From Roseateles_B sp041906185 (GTDB taxonomy: Bacteria; Pseudomonadota; Gammaproteobacteria; Burkholderiales; Burkholderiaceae_C): a stretch of 64,000 bases of DNA. Location: NCBI GenBank assembly GCA_041906185.1, contig JAYRJQ010000005.1, forward strand, positions 181,860-245,859, written 5' to 3'. Within the stretch, counting starts at the first letter, position 1. Each line of letters opens with the position of its first letter. A program made the position numbers and the translations under genes. Under the pieces are notes generated by a model, which did no database searches, was not told the origin of the DNA, and saw nothing but the letters and a program-made list of their open reading frames with translations. Below, piece after piece: positions 37,256-45,977 of the stretch.

Positions 37256-37463
37256 GCCCCCTCCTAGTTGCCTTGCGTTCAACCTGCTTGCCCTGTGCGG
37301 CATCGACGCGAGTGATCAACACCGTTTCGTGCTCGATATCCAGCTCCACTCGAACCGTGTCCCCGATTTCTAGGCCAAGCGTTTCGAGCAGGTGCGCATC
37401 CAGCGCTACCCGACGCAGCTGCTGGATCTTCGTAGTACCGAACGATACTTTTTTGATGCTCAC
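37248..37463 (-). CDS. AbrB/MazE-like small regulator
   Basis: A 71-residue protein with a SpoVT-AbrB swapped-hairpin pattern (KIQQLRRVALDAHLLETLGLEIGDTVRVELD…VLITRV) and a basic tail KATRRGRA. Such proteins bind DNA as antitoxin-type autoregulators. The methyltransferase GTG lies inside its last codons, so both are on one transcript and this protein probably controls that operon. No MazF-like toxin is adjacent; pairing with a methyltransferase is unusual. Confidence 0.75.
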   Translation of the reverse strand: MSIKKVSFGTTKIQQLRRVALDAHLLETLGLEIGDTVRVELDIEHETVLITRVDAAQGKQVERKATRRGRA

Positions 37464-37565
37464 CTGAGTATTGTTGCATACTAGGCGACGGCTTGGTAAG
37501 TAGCGCGATCAGCACTACCCCCGAGGAAGCGCGCATGTGTATTGACCCAGCAAGTACTGCTCAGG

Positions 37566-37700
37566 TCATGCCGCTAATGCAAAGGCCTCAGCGGGAGTTC
37601 TCATGCCGAACGTCTGGTGCGGGCGCCGGTGGCTGTAGAAGTGGATCCAGTCGCCGATGAGGCGACTGGCATGCTGCAGCGATTCAAAGCGGCGCCGATG
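37566..37700 (-). pseudogene. IS3-family transposase OrfB, C-terminal remnant
   Basis: The minus strand encodes RRFESLQHASRLIGDWIHFYSHRRPHQTFGM…AFALAA then a stop at 37566-37568. YSHRRPHQTFGM is the conserved C-terminal end of IS3-type OrfB. The upstream part of the transposase is absent. The stretch 37464-37565 holds the AbrB promoter region; 37701-37930 holds no recognisable gene. Confidence 0.82.
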
Positions 37701-37930
37701 CACGCACTGCTCCTTGAGCGAGCAAGGGGGCCGACGGTCGCGAAGTACTCATGGTGTGGCAGCGTCCGGGTACCCATCGCGCTGCACCAAGCAGCCCAGT
37801 TTGACCCGCCGCCTTTGAGGATGGCGTCACCGCACTACGTCGGATTCGACTCGAAATCAGCTGTCCCTTGAAGGTCCGTTTGGGCCTGGTCTGGAGTCCG
37901 ACTTCACGCCCTTTGAAATTGAAGTAGACG

Positions 37931-38154
37931 TGAATCGCCCCGGGTTTCGAGGAGGCTCCAACTCTGGAGAATGGGCCATGAAGAAGTCCCCGAAGTTTTC
38001 CCCTGAGGTGCGTGAGCGTGCCGTGCGCATGGTGCTGGAGCACCGTGGCGAGCATCCGTCGCAGTGGGCGGCCATCGAATCGATCGCCGGCAAGATTGGC
38101 TGCGTGCCGCAGACCTTGCACACGTGGGTCAAGTAGCACGAAGTCGATTCTGGC
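37931..38154 (+). mobile_element. IS3-family element, 5' end fragment with broken orfA
   Basis: It begins with the inverted-repeat sequence TGAATCGCCCCGGG and contains an orfA from ATG 37978 (MKKSPKFSPEVRERAVRMVL…). The frame stops at 38134-38136 because a CAG codon present in the copy at 54400-54723 is TAG here; identity with that copy ends near 38154. Only the first 224 bp of the element remain. It lies in opposite orientation to the 54205-54770 copy, so the two bracket the RHS/secretion block. Confidence 0.88.
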
Positions 38155-38537
38155 TTCCTGCGCTGGCGCTTGGTCAGCGGCGGACCTCACGCCCTGCGGT
38201 CTGCGGTCCCGGCTCAGGTCGTGCGGCTGGGGCCGCATCGGCGCTTGGACCGCGCCTCGACCTGCCCGGCTCCCCCGGCCCTACAGCGACCCCACTGGGG
38301 TGGGGCGCGCTTCCGGGTCAGCACCGGCGCCTGCCGGTGCTGCCCGCTGTCCTGCGGCAGCGGCTCCAACCCAACCCCCGCCCTTCACGGAAGGGGGCGA
38401 GTCGCCCTCTGCCGTCACCGGGGCCTGCCACTTCGTCTGCATGCCCCGCCGAACGGCGAGCGTCAGGTGTTGCGCCGCCGCGTCAAGGCCGAGCCCTCCG
38501 GGTGGCCTGGCGGCCAGCCTGGACACAGCGCGGCGCA
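38155..38537. other. Gene-free stretch after IS3 fragment
   Basis: No coding pattern or known element is recognised in this 383-bp GC-rich stretch. Several overlapping frames are open, but none has family features or a ribosome-binding site. It probably represents decayed sequence left after IS-mediated deletion. Confidence 0.5.
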
Positions 38538-38822
38538 TCACTGTGAATCAGGCTCGTCCAGCGGGAAGAACAGGAAGCCTTCGTTCCGAAGAAGCCTCCA
38601 GGGAGGCATTCCCAGCTTGACGCTTTCTACCTTCAGAGCGAACGGCTTGCCCTCAATGAACCGGGCCGCTTTGCGCTCAAGACGTTTCATCGCCTTGGCC
38701 TTTGCGGCAGCAATGGCGCGCTCCTCGGACTGAGCCAACACGTACTCGTTCCGGTAGAAGCCAACTTCCTGCGCGCCCTCATTGAGAAGAAGCGGCTCTC
38801 CAACCAGTTGGATGCAAAACAC
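38538..38822 (-). CDS. Small protein downstream of RHS gene, candidate immunity protein
   Basis: About 94 residues from GTG 38822, which overlaps the RHS stop region (RHS stop at 38828-38830 lies just upstream). It is helix-rich (EERAIAAAKAKAMKRLERKAARFI) and soluble, with no known domain. RHS toxin genes are normally followed directly by a small immunity gene on the same strand; position, size and strand fit this. A longer in-frame start at 38927 would overlap the RHS toxin end by 100 bp. The immunity role is inferred from position only. Confidence 0.55.
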   Translation of the reverse strand: MFCIQLVGEPLLLNEGAQEVGFYRNEYVLAQSEERAIAAAKAKAMKRLERKAARFIEGKPFALKVESVKLGMPPWRLLRNEGFLFFPLDEPDSQ

Positions 38823-38827
38823 CTGAA

Positions 38828-41173
38828 TCAATCCGGGGCTCCAACGCCCGTAAGGTCCATCAGGTCCTTCGGCAACGACAGCGGATTGAAGAAGTCCAGC
38901 CCCTCGGCAATGATGGCCATCGCGCAATCCTCACAGTCCACGTGGCCCGAGAACGTGGCGGCTGCGGCGATGCTGTAGAAGATGTGACCGCCGTTTCTCG
39001 GGTTCGCGTGATAGTGGGGACGGCGCCCCTCTGTACTGCCAGTCACGCGGTCAGGATGCACAGGGTCTTTGATTGCGCCTTTCCCCTCGCTGGCGGCGTT
39101 AGCAATCTTCTTCGCCGTGTCGCGGCTTGCCTGCAAGTCCTCGCCCTTCTTGGCGAGTTGGACCGCCTCTTCATAGCTCACCGGGCGGATTTTCTCGATG
39201 CCCTTCTTGCAGATTCGGACGAGCCAAATCACAGCCTTTGTCGGTGCAAGACCTCGCGGGTCCGAGAAGCTCAGCGGGTTTCCATTGACGTAGGCATAGG
39301 TGTTGATGCCTCCGTTCAGACCTATCGGGTCACTTTGGACATACCTCCCCACCGTCGCGTCATAGTCCCGGAACACGTTGTAATGCAAGCCCACGAGGCT
39401 GTCCACGACCTGCCCCGGGAACCGCAGCCCCACGTACAGAAATCCCAGGCTGGAGGGGTTGCCTTCCGGCGGCAACACCCCAAACGGTTCTCCTCCCATC
39501 CAGCGCCAACGCAGTTGCCCGTTCATGTCCAGCGCTACGCGCGGCGCCCCCAGGTGGTCGGGATGCAGGAAGAATACCTCCTGTTCGCTGTTGGGCGCCG
39601 TGAGCGCTGCACCCGGCTTAGGCCGCACCACGGCAATGGGCAGCCCATCCATCCAGATGTATTCCGCCGTGGGCCTCAAGCCGCCGGGCCCATCGCTGTA
39701 CTCGCCTAGCAACTGAAGGTTCTGGTCGTAGGCGTAGTAGCGCCGGCTGTCGTAGCGCAGGAAAGCGATACGAAGCCCGCTGACGTCATAGGCAAATTTG
39801 CGCTCCTCCAGCCACACCGGCATCCCCGCCAGCCGCCCCTCCAGGTTGTAGACCGCGCTGTAGCTGCTGGCGCCATTACCAACATCACTGAGCGTGTTGC
39901 CCGCCTGGTCGTAGCTGAAGCTGCGCAGCGGGTTGCTCAGGCTGCTGAGGCGGTTGCTCGTGCTCTCGGTGGTGTAGACCCGCGTGCCGCTGGGGTTGCT
40001 GGCCTGTGTGCGGTTGCCGTTGGCATCGTAGGCATAGACCCAGTTCTGCGTGCCTTGCGTGGCACCGGTCAGGCGGCCCAGCTCGTCGTAGGAGAACAGC
40101 TGGTCCAGCGCCGTTTGCTTGGCGCCGCTGACGGCGTCGTAGTGCGTGTAGGCGCTGATGCGGTCCGCCGCGTCGTAGCTCAGGTCGCGCACCACCTTGC
40201 CCAGCGGATAGCGCACCAGACGGCCGTAGCTGTCGAACACCCGTTCGTGCGTCACGGGGCCGGCGTTGAGGTTCCACTGCCAGGACCTGGCCCCGCCGAA
40301 GGGGCTGTATTGCACGTCGCTGACCAGCGTTTGCACCGTGCCCGAGGCCGTGGGCGCCAGACTGATGCTCTTGAGACGCCCCTGCTCGTAGCGGTAGCTC
40401 ACGACTCGGCCCGATGGGTAGGTCACGCTGCTGACCTGACCCCCTGTCGTGTAGCTGTAGCCCACGGCCAGCGTGAGCGTGCCGTAGGTCTGCGTTTGCT
40501 GCAGCACCTGGCCATATTGGTCATAGCGCCAGTCGGTGGTGACTTCCGGGTTGCTGGTGCGTGTCAAGCGGCCCACACCATAGCCATGGGCGGCATCCAC
40601 CTGGTCATAGGTCCAGACCAGGTTCCGCGTGCTGGTGCCGCTCTTGAGCGATCGCTTGGTCAGGCGATTCAGCTGGTCGTAGCTGTAGCTGCTGACCACC
40701 CCACGAGCATCGGTGCTGCTGTCCGGGAGGCCGAGGGCGTTGAGGGTAAAGCTGGTGCTGCCCGTGTCCGGGCTTTGCTGCTGGGTCAGGCCACCGACGC
40801 CAGTCCGGGTGTAGCTCGTGGTGAGCGAGCGTGGGTCCGTCACCGACAGCAGCTGCCCCTGCCCGTCGTAGCCGAACTTGACCGTGCCGTTCTTGGCGTC
40901 GACTGTCTGCTGTCGCCGGCCCAGCAGGTCGTACTGGTGCGCGGTGCTGAACTTGAGCCCATCCGGCGACTGCAGCAGCCGCGTCGGGCGGCCTTCGGCG
41001 TCGTACTCATATTGCACGACGGGCGCCGGCGAAACCGGCACCGGCGGCAAGCCCTGCGCCCTTGCAAGGGATGCCTGCCCCAGTAACCCGGCCATCAGCC
41101 AGACGGTAGACATCGTCATGCGCGCCTGAGGCCGCCTACAGCGGTGTCGCTCAGGTGATTGGGATGCTTTCAT
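38828..41173 (-). CDS. RHS-repeat protein with core and variable toxin-like C-terminus
   Basis: A 781-residue protein. ATG 41173 has GGGAGG 7-8 bp upstream and opens a signal peptide with a long basic n-region (cleavage near SLARAQG). About 25 YD repeats follow (e.g. YEYDAEGRPTRLLQ, YDANGNRTQASN), then the RHS core YVQSDPIGLNGGINTYAYVNGNPLSFSDPRGL near residue 655. The last about 110 residues are a non-repeat tail with GRRPHYHANPRNGGHIFYS, a His-rich motif that could be a nuclease site; the family is not recognised. It starts 17 bp after the end of another RHS gene and may represent the C-terminal half of a split RHS toxin. Confidence 0.85.
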   Translation of the reverse strand: MKASQSPERHRCRRPQARMTMSTVWLMAGLLGQASLARAQGLPPVPVSPAPVVQYEYDAEGRPTRLLQSPDGLKFSTAHQYDLLGRRQQTVDAKNGTVKFGYDGQGQLLSVTDPRSLTTSYTRTGVGGLTQQQSPDTGSTSFTLNALGLPDSSTDARGVVSSYSYDQLNRLTKRSLKSGTSTRNLVWTYDQVDAAHGYGVGRLTRTSNPEVTTDWRYDQYGQVLQQTQTYGTLTLAVGYSYTTGGQVSSVTYPSGRVVSYRYEQGRLKSISLAPTASGTVQTLVSDVQYSPFGGARSWQWNLNAGPVTHERVFDSYGRLVRYPLGKVVRDLSYDAADRISAYTHYDAVSGAKQTALDQLFSYDELGRLTGATQGTQNWVYAYDANGNRTQASNPSGTRVYTTESTSNRLSSLSNPLRSFSYDQAGNTLSDVGNGASSYSAVYNLEGRLAGMPVWLEERKFAYDVSGLRIAFLRYDSRRYYAYDQNLQLLGEYSDGPGGLRPTAEYIWMDGLPIAVVRPKPGAALTAPNSEQEVFFLHPDHLGAPRVALDMNGQLRWRWMGGEPFGVLPPEGNPSSLGFLYVGLRFPGQVVDSLVGLHYNVFRDYDATVGRYVQSDPIGLNGGINTYAYVNGNPLSFSDPRGLAPTKAVIWLVRICKKGIEKIRPVSYEEAVQLAKKGEDLQASRDTAKKIANAASEGKGAIKDPVHPDRVTGSTEGRRPHYHANPRNGGHIFYSIAAAATFSGHVDCEDCAMAIIAEGLDFFNPLSLPKDLMDLTGVGAPD

Positions 41174-41189
41174 CAAATCCTCCCTGTAC

Positions 41190-44015
41190 TTATTCGCGGC
41201 CGGACACCTGTTGAATGCGCCCCAGCGCATCCATCACCCGGCTCACCTGGCGCGCCAGACGGCCGCTGGTGTCTTTCACCGTCTCACCTGTCTTGTTGCC
41301 CGCGCCGTCCAGCGTGTAGTCGATCCTGTTTCCCTGGCCATCGGAGACGGCCACCAGACGGTGGGCGTCGTCGTACTCGTAGTTCAGCACGCTGCCGTCC
41401 GCCTGCGTCACCTGCTTCAGCAAGCCCGTGGGCCAGTACGACATGCTGGTAGTTCTGTCGCCGGTCGTGATCGTAGTCAGGCGATCTCGCAGGTCATAGC
41501 TGTAGTTCGTCTGCAAGCCGCTCGGGTCCACGCTTTGCAGCAGCATGCCCGATGGCGAGTACTTGGTGTAGCTCACCACATGACCCAGCGCATTCGTCGT
41601 GCTCTTCAGGTCGCCCACGGTGACGTCAGTGGTGGACCCAGCGTAGTACTCATTCGTCGTCACATTGCCGACTGGATCCTTTACCGTCAGGACACGGCCG
41701 TAGTCGTCATACGTGTATTGCCAGACGCGCTGCGCGCCCGCGCCCGTTTGCAGGCTGGCCGCAAATCCCTTGGATCCGTCTGGGTCCGTCGTGGCCTGTT
41801 CGACCTGCTTGCACAGTGCGACGATCGGCGAGTTGTCGGGCAGGACGGCCCAGTTGTGAGCCATGCAAGAGGCCGTGCGATTGCTATCGAAGGGATCCGG
41901 CTGACCGTTGTAGACCCTGGTCACAATACGACCAGGCTCTGCCGTCTTGACGGGCAGATTCCAGACCGGGTGCCATGTGGTGCTCACTCGCCGTGAGCCC
42001 GCAGGCAGTGTGGCCGCGTTCAATTGGGTGTTGCAGTCAGCACCGGCGTCCAATCCCTCCACGCGAGACGTCTCTAAGTTGCGGCTGAGGTCGTAGGCCA
42101 TGCATGTGCGCCGACCGGTGAAATCCGTGCGAATGCTGACGTTGCCATTGCTGTCATAGCGCTGCTCGCGAACGGCGGCCGCGCACCCGGAACCGGCCGG
42201 CTGCGACTGAGACGCCAGGCGTGGCATCTGGTTCACCATCACCGTCGAGATCACGCTGGACTGGCCACTCGGACCCTCCACCTCGACTTCCTGCGGATTG
42301 GTCCAGGCGACTTCTCGCCAAATCACCCCCTCCACGGGGTCATACCAACGTTTGATGATGGGCGTGGGCTCCGTCGCCCATCGCTTGACCCGATAGCTGT
42401 TCGTGCCAGCGCCTTCTTGCGTGCCGATAGCGCGCCCCTGGGTGTCATAGCTGTACCGTCCGACCACCGTACCGGCTTCATCAATCCAGGACGTCAGCAG
42501 CCAGGGTTGGTCCTTGACCTCATAGCGAAACTGGCGACTCGTTCCGTCCGGCCAAACGATATCGCTCAGCATGCCGTCGCCGTTGTACTTGAACTGGATG
42601 AGGCGCCCGGCCATGTCCTTGATGAGCCTGACTCGGCGCACTTGCTGGATATCGGCTGGGGCTTCAAATTCAAACGTGAGCAAGCGACCGAAACTGTCCT
42701 TCATCGACACCACCTCAGAGACCGGCCGCCAATCGTTGGCCCCCGTGACAGTGTTGTGCTCGAACTCGATGCGCGGGCCGAAAATCGACTGGCTCTTGCC
42801 AAGAGGCGCGATCGATGTCGAGACACCGGCCCCAGCCGTCGAGAAATACTGCTGCAGCCCTTTGCCTTTTTCGCGGACGTGCCAGACGCTTCCGGTCGAA
42901 TTAGTAGACGTCAAATCCTGACCGAGCAGGCCGCCGACGTCGTTTCCATCGACGTTTTTGAAGTAGTCCCATTGATCATGGCCGAGGTAAATCTGATTCC
43001 CGCCCGAATAGTAGAAAACTCGTTCAAAGTCGAAGGACCATTGCGGACCAGCACCTGCCGGTGAGACAAGAACCTCACCACGGCCAACGAAGGTTCCGTT
43101 CGCACTAAGTGCTCTGCGCGTGGAGTAACGCAGTCCCAGCGCCCTTCCTCCGAACGTGAGCAGCGGTACCGTCTGCACTTTGGCCCCAGTCAAGGGATAA
43201 ATCGGGTTTCCCCGGCAGACGTCTAGCTCGGGGCGGTCGCTGTTCTTGTCTCGGATCGGCCGGCAGTCTCCCACGGTAGGCTCCCAGTCGGTGCCATGCG
43301 GGCAGGCGCCCATGCAGATGCCATCATCTACGCTCTTAACCGCCTGGTCAGACTGGGTGTACGTGGAGTAGCTACCCGGGACTGGGCATGCATACGGCAC
43401 GCACTGGCCGCCCTCCGGCTTGAATCCTTCATTGCACTTGCACGAGTTCGTACCGACCTTGACGCTATTCTTATCTGGACACCAAAAGGACGGCGCACCA
43501 GCACGGTAAGTCTCTATCCAACCGCCAGTCGACGGAGGCCCCGACAACGGCGATCCATTCCAATACGCCTCGGCAACGGTATTGATCGTGCAACTAGCCG
43601 TGGCAGTGTCACAGGTGCCAAGGCTGTATGTGACCAGGTACTTCTCACCAGTCGCAATGCCGTCTTTCCAATACGGAGAATTCTTAGCGACGTAGTCGGC
43701 ACAAGAAGCAGCACCAGACGGGCCAAAACCGATCTTGGCGGCACTAGACGGCCCGCAGTACCAGGTGATGTCAGTCTTACCAGGAACAAAGCCGTAGGCG
43801 AAAACAGCAGACGAGCAGCAAAGCGCACAAAGCGCCAGAATCAATCGCGCAAAAGCTGCCATAGCGCCCCCAACCACGGCCACGGTGGCACCAGCAGCAG
43901 CAGTAATGGCCGAGGTGTCGAAGCCGTCAGCGCGAGCAGCGCCGGCAGCGCGAGCAGCGCCGGCAGCGAGGAAGGCAGCGCCGGACAGGGCCAGCTTTGC
44001 GACTTGCTTATTCAT
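41190..44015 (-). CDS. RHS-repeat protein, N-terminal half type, with coat-protein-like leader
   Basis: A 941-residue protein. DVCRGNPIYPLTGAKVQTVPLL near residue 270 starts the DUF6531 RHS N-terminal domain, followed by YD repeats to the end (…RVMDALGRIQQVSGRE). There is no RHS core and no toxin domain. Before DUF6531 is a Cys-rich secreted region. The first about 52 residues (MNKQVAKLAL… TAAAGATVAVVGGAM) look like a signal peptide plus hydrophobic helix of a filamentous-phage pVIII-type coat protein, containing an 18-bp tandem duplication. A second in-frame ATG (43862, MAAFARLILALCALCC) begins another good signal peptide and could be the real start. Confidence 0.82.
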   Translation of the reverse strand: MNKQVAKLALSGAAFLAAGAARAAGAARADGFDTSAITAAAGATVAVVGGAMAAFARLILALCALCCSSAVFAYGFVPGKTDITWYCGPSSAAKIGFGPSGAASCADYVAKNSPYWKDGIATGEKYLVTYSLGTCDTATASCTINTVAEAYWNGSPLSGPPSTGGWIETYRAGAPSFWCPDKNSVKVGTNSCKCNEGFKPEGGQCVPYACPVPGSYSTYTQSDQAVKSVDDGICMGACPHGTDWEPTVGDCRPIRDKNSDRPELDVCRGNPIYPLTGAKVQTVPLLTFGGRALGLRYSTRRALSANGTFVGRGEVLVSPAGAGPQWSFDFERVFYYSGGNQIYLGHDQWDYFKNVDGNDVGGLLGQDLTSTNSTGSVWHVREKGKGLQQYFSTAGAGVSTSIAPLGKSQSIFGPRIEFEHNTVTGANDWRPVSEVVSMKDSFGRLLTFEFEAPADIQQVRRVRLIKDMAGRLIQFKYNGDGMLSDIVWPDGTSRQFRYEVKDQPWLLTSWIDEAGTVVGRYSYDTQGRAIGTQEGAGTNSYRVKRWATEPTPIIKRWYDPVEGVIWREVAWTNPQEVEVEGPSGQSSVISTVMVNQMPRLASQSQPAGSGCAAAVREQRYDSNGNVSIRTDFTGRRTCMAYDLSRNLETSRVEGLDAGADCNTQLNAATLPAGSRRVSTTWHPVWNLPVKTAEPGRIVTRVYNGQPDPFDSNRTASCMAHNWAVLPDNSPIVALCKQVEQATTDPDGSKGFAASLQTGAGAQRVWQYTYDDYGRVLTVKDPVGNVTTNEYYAGSTTDVTVGDLKSTTNALGHVVSYTKYSPSGMLLQSVDPSGLQTNYSYDLRDRLTTITTGDRTTSMSYWPTGLLKQVTQADGSVLNYEYDDAHRLVAVSDGQGNRIDYTLDGAGNKTGETVKDTSGRLARQVSRVMDALGRIQQVSGRE

Positions 44016-44604
44016 GAGAACTTTCTACCGAAGGTTGACGAAGGCGCGGGCTATTGAATCGCCAGACCAGGAACTGGGCGTCCAGCACGAGGCCATGAAT
44101 CTAAGCGCCGGCGAGCGAGTGCGAGGGCCCTGGCACATCCAGAACGCCAACAGCTATCACGGCCAGCTCAAGGGAAGTCGAAGCAGCCAGCACCAACAGC
44201 GAGCCGACAATCAGTCTCTGAACAAGATCCACAATCCCCCCACGACAGCCAGCACCACGAACAAACCCACGCCACACCGCCTCTTTGTGCAGTTGCATGT
44301 CGAACTCCAGCCGAGGTTTAGAAGAGCAAGTACCCTATCGGCGTTCAGTGCCCGCAGAAATCAATCGAGAACCTCAGCCCGATCCCGCACCGGGCGCACC
44401 GACCTGATCGCCCAGGCCGCGATCAGCGCGCTGACGCCCAAGGACCGACATCAAGGGGCGGGAGGCTATAGGATTCATTGGGGCAAATCATCACCCACCT
44501 TTGGGGGTTATTGATCAAGACAACAAGCTCCTGCGTGATCGCGAATCTGCATGCTCAGCGCCCGACCACGCTGGCCGGCCACTGAGTCTGGAATCACCAC
44601 GGGA
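44016..44604. other. Gene-poor spacer between RHS and pseudopilin genes
   Basis: This 589-bp stretch separates the first RHS gene from the last pseudopilin gene. The best minus-strand frame (44101-44298, 65 residues) has one hydrophobic segment but no ribosome-binding site or known relatives, and is not called as a gene. No tRNA, hairpin terminator or IS end was recognised. Probably it contains the RHS promoter. Confidence 0.5.
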
Positions 44605-45106
44605 TCACAGACCCCCTCCGCCCGTCGGCAAGACCTGCGCCCTGAATTGCAGTGCCTTGGCGCTCTCCACCGGACGACCGTCCGGCCCCTTGCTCATCAA
44701 CAAGGGCCGCTCCGAACGGCTCTGCACGCCCAGGATGCCCGTGTCAGGCGGCGGCGCAGGGATCAGCACCCAGTCCGCCTGGCCTGTGATGGGGTCGGCA
44801 TAGAGCTGGCGCAGATGATGGCGAGGCAGCAGGCCGCGCCGGTCCTCGACCAGGTCTTCCAGGCGCTGCGGGTAAGCCGGGCGCCCCGGCGACGCCGCCA
44901 TATAGCTTTCGATGGCGCGAACGATGGCCTGGCCACGAAACAGCAGTTCACGCTCGCGCTCTCTTTGCGCGGCCATGCTCCAGCGCTGGCCCAGCGCCGC
45001 CAGAGCTGCGGCCGTCAAGGCGATGAAGAAGAGCAGGCCCAGGTAGCTGAAGCCTCGCGCCTGCGCGCGTTGCGCGTGCCGCTTACCGGCCCACCCACCA
45101 CTCTGC

Positions 45107-45120
<14 letters not shown>
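44605..45120 (-). CDS. Type II secretion/type IV pilin-like protein (pseudopilin)
   Basis: A 171-residue protein with a prepilin leader rich in Arg/Lys ending ARG, then FSYLGLLFFIALTAAALAALG, a type IV pilin N-terminal helix with Glu replaced by Leu at position 5, as in GspK-like or minor pseudopilins. The C-terminal part includes LYADPITGQADWVLI, typical of this class of secretion-associated pilins. The gene overlaps the preceding pilin gene by 14 bp and is the last gene of the operon. A minor-tip pilin role is probable by family. Confidence 0.8.
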
Positions 45121-45483
<363 letters not shown>

Positions 45484-45487
<4 letters not shown>

Positions 45488-45960
45488 CAGTCCTTGTAGT
45501 AGCTGCCGTCCAGCGCCCGGCGCTCGGAGCGGGAGTACACGTCGAAGACATCGCGCCCGGCACGACGCTCCGCGGGACCGCTGTCGGCCGCGCGCAGCTG
45601 CCAGCCGTCCTGCGCCTCCAGCTCAGCCGGAGCAAAGGGGTCGCGCGGCAGGCGGCGCAGGAAGTACAGCTTGCGACCGTTGGGCGACTTGATGTCCGGC
45701 ACGCCACGCACCAGGGCCTGCAGATCGGGCGGATAGCCGCTGTCGTCGATCTGGCGCGCAATCCGACCTTTGTCGGCTGCACGCTTGTAGGCGTCCAGGG
45801 CCGAGCGGAACTGGCGCAGCGCCTCGCGCAACGCAAATTCCTGGCTGCGTCGTACGCTGAGCTCCAGCACCGGCCGCGCTGCAGCGGCCAGCACGCCGAC
45901 CAGCGCCAGCACGACCAGCATCTCGATCAAGGTGAACCCGCGGTCCCTGCTGCCCGACAT
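45484..45960 (-). CDS. GspG/GspH-like pseudopilin
   Basis: A 158-residue protein with MSGSRDRGFTLIEMLVVLALVGVLAAAA at the N-terminus, so the leader peptide and Glu5 are intact. The C-terminal domain (GYPPDLQALVRGVPDI… FLRRLPRDPFA…DVFDVYSRS) is the one found in secretion-associated pilins with GspG-like calcium loops. It begins 17 bp after the secretin stop. It is one of four pilin-type proteins of the operon. Confidence 0.87.
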
Positions 45961-45977
45961 CTGCGCCCCCAGCCCGC

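Noticed and set aside
44101..44298. 65-residue membrane peptide between the RHS and pilin genes
   Set aside because: One hydrophobic segment but no ribosome-binding site and no recognisable relatives; another frame also gives a hydrophobic stretch, so it may be chance.
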